The position numbers and the translations under genes are program-made. Shown here one piece after another: positions 1 through 4,938 of a stretch of 5,533 nucleotides of DNA (positions are counted from its first letter, which is position 1; every line of letters starts with the position of its first letter). The stretch is taken from the NCBI GenBank assembly GCA_964475765.1, contig CAYYZH010000253.1:1-5533 (forward strand). Direction: 5' to 3'. Source of the DNA: Thermohalobaculum sp964475765. Lineage in GTDB: Bacteria > Pseudomonadota > Alphaproteobacteria > Rhodobacterales > Rhodobacteraceae. The notes under the pieces were generated by a model. That model was given only the letters and a program-made list of their open reading frames with translations, was not told the origin of the DNA and searched no databases.

Positions 1-205
1 CCTTGATGTCGTCGGTCGTGACCGTCTTGCCATCCTCGAACCGCAACATGTTCTCCAGAACCACCTTCAGCACCGCAGGCAAGCGCGAGAAATCGCCAAG
101 GCCCGCGCTTTCGGCGGCGGAGATGGAATAGTACGCTATCGACGATCCGCCCGCGCTGAGATCGCGGCGGGTTTTGGCCGTGTCGGTTCCTACGGTGATT
201 GGCAT
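1..205 (-). CDS. acnA: Aconitate hydratase, N-terminal part (cut by window edge)
   Basis: This is the start of an AcnA-type aconitase, the cytoplasmic [4Fe-4S] enzyme that interconverts citrate and isocitrate in the TCA cycle. Translating the minus strand from the ATG at 205-203 gives 68 residues beginning MPITVGTDTAKTRRDL. It continues through SIAYYSISAAE, FSRLPAVLKVVLENMLRFEDG and VTTDDIK, the familiar aconitase A N-terminus in which the segment around LKVVLENMLR is strongly conserved. The start is supported by an AAAGGA ribosome-binding site (minus strand, 217-212) six bases upstream. The iron-sulfur cysteines and catalytic domains lie outside the window. The gene is divergent from ccmA, an arrangement I recall from Rhodobacteraceae. 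Identity is by recognition of the N-terminus only; the related IRP-type or AcnD-type enzymes are less likely. Confidence 0.93.
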   Translation of the reverse strand, partial: MPITVGTDTAKTRRDLSAGGSSIAYYSISAAESAGLGDFSRLPAVLKVVLENMLRFEDGKTVTTDDIK

Positions 206-494
206 GGCGGATCCTTTCTAGGCGTTTGCGAGCAATCGGACGGAGAGGGTATTCTGCGCGCCGAACGCTTATTCTGCTGGCTCTGGCTGCCTTTTGCAGG
301 GGAATCAGCCGGATGACAATGGGTCCAAATCGCGCGGCACATCACGAAACGGCAACGGCCAAGTGCGGTTTGTGCCACAGGCTTAGCAACGAAGAGATTT
401 CAACGGGGTTTATGTCACTCCGGTCCAGGACCCCACCAGTCCGCCGGGAGTTTTCTGATTCAATACGGTCTGAATTCGCTCTAGTAAGGCGGGA
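206..494. promoter_or_regulatory. Divergent acnA-ccmA intergenic region
   Basis: This gap should hold the promoters of acnA (minus) and ccmA (plus). No gene is supported: the open frames crossing it are low-complexity, arginine-rich shadows without ribosome-binding sites. Visible elements are the acnA ribosome-binding site at 212-217, an 8-base direct repeat TATTCTGC at 250-257 and 270-277 (20 bases apart), a short perfect palindrome GGTCC-A-GGACC at 422-432, and a purine-rich AAGGCGGGA at 486-494 just before the ccmA ATG. I could not find a convincing -35/-10 pair on either strand, and saw no clear iron-responsive (Irr or IscR) box, which might have been expected for an iron-sulfur enzyme. 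Confidence 0.5.
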
Positions 495-1163
495 ATGGAG
501 CTTGTCATCGAAAACCTCTCGGCCCGTCGTGGCGCGCGGCGGGTCCTGTCCGGGCTTGAGTTCAGACTGCCCGGCGGGCGGGCGGCTCTCGTACGCGGAC
601 CCAACGGGGCGGGCAAGTCGACCTTGTTGCGGGTGCTTGCAGGGCTCTTGCCGCTGAAAGACGGCGACGTACGCCTCGGGGCGTTGTCCCTGAAGGACGA
701 CCGGTCCGGGTTTCAAGAGCAAGTGACATATGCGGGCCATCTCGACGCGGTGAAGCCCGCGTTGACGGTGGCGCAAAACCTTGGCGTCTGGGCTGGGCTC
801 TATGGGGCAAACGCACCCCGTGTGGACGACGCGCTCGAATATTTCGGATTGGAGCAGATCGCCGACCGACCCGCCGCGCAGTGCTCTGCCGGGCAAAAGC
901 GGCGTCTAGGTCTCGCACGCCTGATGGTGATCGACAGGCCGCTCTGGCTGCTGGACGAGCCGACCGTTTCACTGGACGCACACTCCTCTGGCCTTGTCGC
1001 CGATCTGGTGAACCAACATTGTGCCGCTGGCGGGTCTGCGATGATCGCCACGCATATCGATCTCGATCTCAACGACCCCGACGTCCTGACCATCGATCCC
1101 GTTGGCGACACACCGCCAGAAACGGAAGGGGAAGACGACTTTCTCGCGGGGTCGTGGACGTGA
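495..1163 (+). CDS. ccmA: Heme exporter / cytochrome c biogenesis ABC ATPase CcmA
   Basis: CcmA is the cytoplasmic ATPase of the CcmAB transporter in System I cytochrome c maturation, which drives release of holo-CcmE heme chaperone from CcmC/CcmD. The 222-residue protein is the usual short single-domain length. Visible ABC motifs are Walker A GPNGAGKST (35-43), the CcmA-typical YAGH segment (79-82) followed by LTVAQNL, a signature variant SAGQKRR (131-137), Walker B plus catalytic Glu in LWLLDEP (150-156), the D-loop SLD (159-161) and the switch His in ATH (187). The SAGQ signature, instead of LSGGQ, is normal for CcmA as I recall the family. The start at 495 has AAGGCGGGA directly upstream and gives the expected MELVIENLSARRG N-terminus. 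ccmB follows 13 bases after the stop, so the two form an operon. The acidic tail after residue 205 is a variable extension. Confidence 0.95.
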   Translation: MELVIENLSARRGARRVLSGLEFRLPGGRAALVRGPNGAGKSTLLRVLAGLLPLKDGDVRLGALSLKDDRSGFQEQVTYAGHLDAVKPALTVAQNLGVWAGLYGANAPRVDDALEYFGLEQIADRPAAQCSAGQKRRLGLARLMVIDRPLWLLDEPTVSLDAHSSGLVADLVNQHCAAGGSAMIATHIDLDLNDPDVLTIDPVGDTPPETEGEDDFLAGSWT

Positions 1164-1176
1164 GGGACGCCCAAGC

Positions 1177-1842
1177 ATGAGCAGCCTTATGGCCCTTCTC
1201 CGCCGCGACGTGGCGTTGGCGCTGCGCTTGGGTGGCGGCGGCGGGATCGGCATCGCATTCTTTGTTCTGACCGTCGTGCTGGTCCCGCTGGGCGTTGGGC
1301 CGGAAAGCGGCACGCTCGCCCGCATCGCAGGCGGTGTTCTCTGGATCGCGGCATTGCTGGCGGCATTGCTGTCGCTCGACCGCTTGTTTCAGGCGGATTT
1401 CGAGGACGGCTCGCTCGACCAGTTGATCCTCTCGCCGATGCCACTGGAGCAGGTGGTTCTGATCAAGGCGATTGCGCACTGGCTCACGACCGGCCTGCCG
1501 ATGATCGTCGCAGCGCCGATCCTCGGCCTATCGCTCAGCCTGCCCGTCGAGGTCTTGCCGGTGCTGATTGCCAGCATGGCGGTTGGCACACCGGCCCTCA
1601 GTCTGATCGGAGCCATCGGGGCTGCCATCACCGTGGGCATCCGGCGCGGCGGGCTATTGCTCTCGATCCTTGTGTTGCCGCTCTATATTCCAACGCTGAT
1701 CTTTGGGGCGCGGGCGGTCGAGAACGCTCTGCTGGACCTCAACTATGTGCCCGCCCTAGCGTTGGCCGCTGCGATCACGCTGCTGGCGGCAGCCATCGCA
1801 CCGTTCGCTGCCGCCGCTGCCCTCAGGATCAACGCACAATGA
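1177..1842 (+). CDS. ccmB: Heme exporter membrane subunit CcmB
   Basis: CcmB is the inner-membrane partner of CcmA in cytochrome c maturation. From the ATG at 1177 the protein has 221 residues, the normal family length, beginning MSSLMALLRRDVALALR. An upstream in-frame ATG at 1102 would add 25 polar residues encoded inside ccmA and is rejected; GAGGGA at 1162-1167, overlapping the ccmA stop, is the likely ribosome-binding site for 1177. Family hallmarks are FQADFEDGSLDQLILSPMPL (71-90), VGTPALSLIGAIGAA (136-150) and RRGGLLLSILVLPLYIPTLI (156-175). About six membrane segments are seen, near residues 22-41, 46-66, 101-122, 128-152, 158-178 and 190-215. The stop forms ATGA (1839-1842) with the ATG of a 34-codon ORF in the following spacer. 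ccmC, which normally follows, is not next. Confidence 0.95.
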   Translation: MSSLMALLRRDVALALRLGGGGGIGIAFFVLTVVLVPLGVGPESGTLARIAGGVLWIAALLAALLSLDRLFQADFEDGSLDQLILSPMPLEQVVLIKAIAHWLTTGLPMIVAAPILGLSLSLPVEVLPVLIASMAVGTPALSLIGAIGAAITVGIRRGGLLLSILVLPLYIPTLIFGARAVENALLDLNYVPALALAAAITLLAAAIAPFAAAAALRINAQ

Positions 1843-1861
1843 GCAACCTTGCCTCGGGTCA

Positions 1862-1928
1862 CTGTCCCGGGCTTGACCCGGGACCTCCTCGTGGCGCGCA
1901 AAGAGGTCCCGGATCAAGTCCGGGACAG
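1862..1928. repeat. Double-hairpin palindromic repeat (REP/BIME-like) between ccmB and the EamA gene
   Basis: Two 26-base arms (1862-1887 and 1903-1928) are inverted copies matching at 24 of 26 positions, separated by a 15-base loop. Each arm is also a perfect hairpin: GTCCCGGG (1864-1871) with CCCGGGAC (1877-1884) around CTTGA, and GTCCCGGA (1906-1913) with TCCGGGAC (1919-1926) around TCAAG. The two differences between arms are the two halves of one base pair (1871/1877 is G-C, 1913/1919 is A-T), so the small hairpins stay perfect while the long one does not. I recall this GTCCCGG...CAAG...CCGGGAC type as a common dispersed intergenic element of Rhodobacteraceae and sphingomonads. It has no T-tract, so it is not a classic terminator; it could affect mRNA stability or coupling between ccmB and the next gene. 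The flanking CATTCGGACATGACGG may belong to the element. Confidence 0.85.
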
Positions 1929-1939
1929 CACATTCGGAC

Positions 1940-2839
1940 ATGACGGGCGCCACCTCAGGGGTATCTGCGCGTGGCGAGGCCCTGCGCGGACACGGCGCGA
2001 TGCTGCTGTTTGCGGTGTTGATCTCGGGCTCGTTCACAATGGGCGATCTTTCCGCCCCGCATATCGCGCCTGCCGCGGTGACCGCAGCGCGCTTCCTGCT
2101 CGCAGCCGTGATCATCGGCGCGCTCGCTGCCCCGCAGATCCGGGCCGCGCATCTACGCGCCATCTGGCGGTACCCCGTGCTGGGCGGGTTGCTGGCGCTT
2201 TACTTCATCCTGATGTTCGAGGCGCTGCGCCTGACCGATCCCGTCTCGACCGCGGCGATTTTTACCCTGATCCCGGCGATGAGTGCGGTCTTCGGCTGGC
2301 TCCTGATGCGCCAGATCACGACGGCACCGATGGCGATTGCACTGCTGCTCGGTGGGCTCGGGGCGCTTTGGGTGGTGTTCCGGGCGGACATTGAAGCCAT
2401 GCTGGGTCTGAGACTAGGGCCGGGGGAGCAGGTCTTCATGGTGGGTGCGGTGCTACATGCGCTCTACACGCCCATGGGTCGCAAGCTACACCGGGGCGAG
2501 CCCCTCGTCGTCTATACGTTTTTAGGAATTTGCGGCGGGCTGATCGTCACGATGGCCTATGGTCTCGGCGATGTCTTGGCGACAGATTGGCCCGGCCTGC
2601 CCGGCATTGCCTGGGCAACCGTGATCTATGTGGCAATCGCGGCCACAGCGGTGACGTTCTTTCTGTTGCAGTACGCGACGTTACGCCTGCCCTCGGCCAA
2701 GGTCATGGCCTATGGCTACCTCGTCCCAAGTTTGGTGATCCTTTGGGAGGGACTTCTCGGCCACGGATGGGTTGCGGCTCCGGTCTGGCTGGGCGTTGCC
2801 GCCACTGTCGCCGCCCTTTTGATGCTGCTGCGTGAGTGA
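1940..2839 (+). CDS. EamA / DMT-superfamily permease
   Basis: This 299-residue integral membrane protein has the size and layout of a drug/metabolite transporter with two EamA repeats of five helices. Approximate membrane segments are 19-38, 43-63, 78-95, 103-122, 128-147, 165-180, 187-208, 221-242, 254-273 and 279-297. Family-like features are AARFLLAAVIIG (49-60), FEALRLTDPVSTAAIFTLIP (93-112) in repeat one, and LQYATLRLPSAKVMAYGYLVP (243-263) in repeat two. The substrate cannot be told from sequence; metabolite or amino-acid export is typical. No Shine-Dalgarno sequence precedes the ATG at 1940; an internal Met at codon 21 (2000) also lacks one and would trim the N-terminus close to helix 1. 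The start lies only 11 bases after the palindromic repeat and overlaps the stop of a 34-codon ORF (ATGA, 1940-1943), so coupled translation is possible. Same strand as ccmAB, hence probably co-transcribed. Confidence 0.88.
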   Translation: MTGATSGVSARGEALRGHGAMLLFAVLISGSFTMGDLSAPHIAPAAVTAARFLLAAVIIGALAAPQIRAAHLRAIWRYPVLGGLLALYFILMFEALRLTDPVSTAAIFTLIPAMSAVFGWLLMRQITTAPMAIALLLGGLGALWVVFRADIEAMLGLRLGPGEQVFMVGAVLHALYTPMGRKLHRGEPLVVYTFLGICGGLIVTMAYGLGDVLATDWPGLPGIAWATVIYVAIAATAVTFFLLQYATLRLPSAKVMAYGYLVPSLVILWEGLLGHGWVAAPVWLGVAATVAALLMLLRE

Positions 2840-2885
2840 CGCCGGTGCCGCGCCAACTTTGCTCCCGGTTGCTGAGCCATTGAAA

Positions 2886-2891
2886 TATAAT
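2886..2891 (+). promoter_or_regulatory. Possible -10 element inside an AT-rich palindrome
   Basis: TATAAT lies inside the palindrome GAAAT-ATA-ATTTC (2882-2894), the most AT-rich spot in otherwise GC-rich DNA and about 100 bases upstream of the CoA-transferase start. No good -35 hexamer is present 16-18 bases upstream; TTGCTC at 2859-2864 is 21 bases away, which is too far for a standard sigma-70 promoter. If used, transcription would begin near 2898 and leave a leader of about 90 bases containing the FadR-like sites. Confidence 0.35.
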
Positions 2892-2932
2892 TTCGCGAGT
2901 TACCTTCTCAGGAAAACCGGAACTGAAGCTGC

Positions 2933-2963
2933 GGTCAGACCAGTCTTTGCTTTGGTCTGAACC
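2933..2963. promoter_or_regulatory. FadR/GntR-like operator pair upstream of the CoA-transferase
   Basis: GGTCAGACCAGT (2933-2944) matches the core of the E. coli FadR consensus AACTGGTCNGACCAGTT at every defined core base. A second, degenerate copy TGGTCTGAACC (2953-2963) begins its GGTC 21 bases later, about two helical turns. Together TCAGACCA (2935-2942) and TGGTCTGA (2953-2960) form an 8-base inverted repeat with a 10-base loop, so an RNA hairpin is the alternative reading. Many GntR/FCD regulators of organic-acid and acyl-CoA genes recognise TGGT...ACCA-type boxes, which suits the gene downstream. There is no T-run after it, so it is unlikely to be a terminator for the EamA gene. Confidence 0.45.
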
Positions 2964-2987
2964 CTAGGCCGGTGGACGGGGGGAAGA

Positions 2988-4211
2988 ATGAAGGGAATTC
3001 TGAACGGCCTGCGCGTGGTCGAAGGATCCGCTTTTGTGGCGATCCCGTTTGCAGGCATGAGCCTTGCCCAGATGGGGGCCGACGTCATCCGCTTCGATCG
3101 CATTCAGGGCGGGCTGGATTACGGTCGCTGGCCGGTCACCAAACGCGGCGAAAGCCTCTTTTGGGCCGGGATGAACAAGGGCAAACGCTCAATCGCGGTG
3201 GACATGAAGTCGCCGCGGGGGCGCGAGCTGATCACCGAAATTGTTTGCGCGCCGGGAGATGACGCCGGGCTTTTCATGACCAATTTGCGGGTTCGCGGAT
3301 GGATGGACTACCCAACCCTGTCGAAACGGCGCGCCGATCTGGTTATGGTCACGCTGCTCGGCGATCGCCGTGGCCGCCCGGCAGTTGACTATACCGTCAA
3401 CCCTGCTGTCGGATTCCCGGAAGCGACGGGGCCTGCCAATTCCACCGATCCCGTGGCGCATGTCCTGCCCGCGTGGGACTGTATCGCAGGACAGATGGCG
3501 GTGTCCGGTCTTTTGGCCGCGCTCTGGAAACGCGCCCGCACGGGCAAGGGCCAGTCGGTTGAGTTGACCCTGAAAGACGTGGCCGCCGCAATGGTCGGCA
3601 ATCTCGGCATCATCGGCGAGGTCGCAGTCAACGGTACCAGCCGGGCCAAGGCGGGCAACGCCCTCTACGGCGCGTATGGGCAGGAGTTCACCTGTGCCGA
3701 TGGGCGGCGCGTGATGGTGATCGGCCTGACGACACGGCAATGGCGCGGGCTGCTGAAAGTCACGGAGACGGCAGCAGAGATGGACGCTCTTGGCGCCCGG
3801 CTCGGGTTGAACCTGTCTGACGAGGGCGCGCGCTGGCAGGCCCGCGAGGAAATCACCGAGGTTCTGAGACCCTGGTTCGCTGCCCGAACCGTTGCGGATT
3901 TTGGGGATGCGTTCGACGCGGAGGGGCTGACCTGGTCCGAGTTCCGCACCTTTGCCGAAGCGCTGGAGCAGGACCCGGACTTCACAGATGACAATCCAAT
4001 GTTCGCCAACGTCAACCAACCCGGGATCGGGACGTTTCCGGTGCCTGCGTCGCCACTGGATTTCTCTCGCGACGGCCGTCGGCCCCCGGCGCCCGCGCCG
4101 GTTCTGGGCGCGAACACTGAAGAAATTCTCGCCGATGTTGTAGGGCTGCCCGGCGTCGAGATCGGTCGTCTCTTCGATCACGGGATCGTCGCGGGACCGC
4201 GGGCCGGTTAG
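2988..4211 (+). CDS. mct: Family III CoA-transferase, mesaconyl-CoA C1-C4 CoA transferase (2-methylfumaryl-CoA isomerase)-like
   Basis: This 407-residue CaiB/BaiF-family enzyme resembles, along its full length as I remember it, Chloroflexus Mct, which moves CoA within mesaconyl-CoA from C1 to C4. Shared-looking segments are MKGILNGLRVVEGSAFVA (1-18), LAQMGADVIRFD (26-37), GGLDYGRWPVT (41-51), FWAGMNKGKRSIAVD (58-72), GLFMTNLRVRGW (94-105), VDYTVNPAVGFPEATGP (133-149) and HVLPAWDCIAGQM (158-170). Asp164 in PAWD is the expected catalytic aspartate. Near the C-terminus are DNPMFANVNQPGIG (335-348), SPLDF (355-359) and HGIVAGP (398-404). No GGGGQP-like loop of formyl-CoA transferase is seen. GGGGGGAAG precedes the ATG closely. 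In ethylmalonyl-CoA-pathway bacteria mesaconyl-C1-CoA is an intermediate; the in vivo role here is inference, since no partner enzyme (mesaconyl-C4-CoA hydratase, citramalyl-CoA lyase) is in view. A general CoA-transferase is the fallback. Confidence 0.85.
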   Translation: MKGILNGLRVVEGSAFVAIPFAGMSLAQMGADVIRFDRIQGGLDYGRWPVTKRGESLFWAGMNKGKRSIAVDMKSPRGRELITEIVCAPGDDAGLFMTNLRVRGWMDYPTLSKRRADLVMVTLLGDRRGRPAVDYTVNPAVGFPEATGPANSTDPVAHVLPAWDCIAGQMAVSGLLAALWKRARTGKGQSVELTLKDVAAAMVGNLGIIGEVAVNGTSRAKAGNALYGAYGQEFTCADGRRVMVIGLTTRQWRGLLKVTETAAEMDALGARLGLNLSDEGARWQAREEITEVLRPWFAARTVADFGDAFDAEGLTWSEFRTFAEALEQDPDFTDDNPMFANVNQPGIGTFPVPASPLDFSRDGRRPPAPAPVLGANTEEILADVVGLPGVEIGRLFDHGIVAGPRAG

Positions 4212-4822
4212 CGCGGCCGCAATCCCTGCAGGAAAAGAACGCGCAGCGCTTCAGCCGCGTCGTTGAAGCGACCCTCCCCTTCATCGCCGAGAACCGCCCG
4301 GACTTGCACGTCGAAGTCCGCGTAATGTTGGGTCGTCGCCCAGATCGCGAAGATGAGGTGATAGGGATCTACGGCGTTGATCCTCCCGGCATCGGCCCAG
4401 TCTCGCAACACATCGGCTTTTTCATCGACCAGCGTTTTCAGATCGTCGCCCAGAATATCATTCAGGATCGGCGCACCGCGCAGCATCTCGTTCGCGAACA
4501 ATCGGGACTCGCGGGGATAATCCCGGGCCAGTTCGATCTTGCGTTCGATATAGGCTGCGATCTCCCGCAGCGGGTCGCCATCGGGGTTCAGGGCCCGCAA
4601 AGGGTCGAGCCACGCGTCCAGCAGACCCTCCAGAACTGCCCTGTAGATCTCGTCCTTGGAGGAGAAGTAATAGAGCATGTTCGGCTTGGACATGCCCGCC
4701 TCGGCCGCGATCGCATCGACGGTGGCGCCGCGAAATCCGTCCCGCGCGAACACTTCGAGGGCCGCTGCGAGGATGCGCTTGCGGTTTTCCAACTGGATTC
4801 GGGTCGGGGCGCGGCCGGCCAT
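4208..4822 (-). CDS. rutR: RutR-type TetR-family regulator of pyrimidine use
   Basis: RutR is the TetR-family repressor that senses uracil/thymine and controls pyrimidine degradation. The 204-residue protein has an N-terminal helix-turn-helix at about 15-62, with IAAEAGMSKPNMLYYFSSKDEIY (38-60) as recognition region, and the RutR C-terminal domain. That domain is recognisable by RDYPRESRLFANEMLRGAP (100-118), DDLKTLVDEKADVLRDWADAG (126-146), VDPYHLIFAIWATTQHYADF (151-170), VQVRAV (172-177) and the final GLRPR. These match E. coli RutR closely from memory. The ATG at 4822-4820 has AAAGGG (minus strand) five bases upstream. The gene is divergent from an N-carbamoyl amidohydrolase, and a perfect RutR box lies between them, which also permits autoregulation. 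Its TAA and the TAG of the upstream convergent CoA-transferase share bases 4208-4211 (TTAG), with no terminator between. Confidence 0.94.
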   Translation of the reverse strand: MAGRAPTRIQLENRKRILAAALEVFARDGFRGATVDAIAAEAGMSKPNMLYYFSSKDEIYRAVLEGLLDAWLDPLRALNPDGDPLREIAAYIERKIELARDYPRESRLFANEMLRGAPILNDILGDDLKTLVDEKADVLRDWADAGRINAVDPYHLIFAIWATTQHYADFDVQVRAVLGDEGEGRFNDAAEALRVLFLQGLRPR

Positions 4823-4861
4823 AACAGCCCTTTCAATGCGTCTGGCTCGCGTCTTTTGCGC

Positions 4862-4889
4862 TTGACGCGGCGACCTCGGTTGCTAGCGT
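4862..4889 (+). promoter_or_regulatory. Probable sigma-70 promoter of the amidohydrolase
   Basis: TTGACG (4862-4867), a 16-base spacer and TAGCGT (4884-4889) give a good -35 with a weak -10. Transcription would start about 4896, inside the RutR box (4894-4909), leaving a leader of roughly 43 bases. The arrangement suits simple repression with uracil- or thymine-induced release. The weak -10 makes the assignment tentative. Confidence 0.5.
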
Positions 4890-4893
4890 CGAT

Positions 4894-4909
4894 TTGACCA
4901 AGTGGTCAA
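4894..4909. promoter_or_regulatory. RutR box (operator)
   Basis: TTGACCA-AG-TGGTCAA is a perfect 7+2+7 palindrome and agrees at every defined base with the published E. coli RutR consensus TTGACCAnnTGGTCAA. It lies between rutR and the divergent amidohydrolase, 30 bases before the amidohydrolase ATG and 71 bases upstream of the rutR ATG. Position over the predicted transcription start implies repression of the amidohydrolase, and possibly autoregulation of rutR. Confidence 0.92.
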
Positions 4910-4938
4910 GACAGCCAATCAGCCAAACGAGGCCATCC

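Noticed and set aside
199..657. 152-codon plus-strand open frame before and into ccmA
   Set aside because: Arginine/serine-rich, family-less product in another frame, overlapping the well-supported start of ccmA and the acnA start region.
342..896. 184-codon minus-strand open frame opposite ccmA
   Set aside because: Antisense shadow in GC-rich coding DNA; no recognisable domain or ribosome-binding site.
1102..1176. Upstream in-frame ATG extending ccmB by 25 codons
   Set aside because: It lies inside ccmA, adds a polar, basic stretch absent from the family, and the ATG at 1177 has its own GAGGGA site and gives the normal length.
1862..1928. Rho-independent terminator after ccmB
   Set aside because: The hairpins are strong but no T-run follows and the next gene is on the same strand close by; a dispersed palindromic repeat explains it better.
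1849..2394. 181-codon plus-strand open frame running through the repeat into the permease gene
   Set aside because: Its start reads the palindromic repeat (VPGLTRDLL...PDQVRDS), a type often mis-called as protein; the rest is an out-of-frame shadow of the permease.
2933..2963. RutR box upstream of the CoA-transferase
   Set aside because: The half-sites resemble GACCA/TGGTC, but spacing is 10 bases instead of 2 and the flanks differ from TTGACCA/TGGTCAA.
3189..4181. 330-codon minus-strand open frame opposite the CoA-transferase
   Set aside because: Composition of an antisense shadow, no family resemblance, while the plus strand carries a full-length recognisable enzyme.
4304..4897. 197-codon plus-strand open frame opposite rutR
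   Set aside because: Antisense to a clear RutR protein and running into its promoter region; no motif seen.
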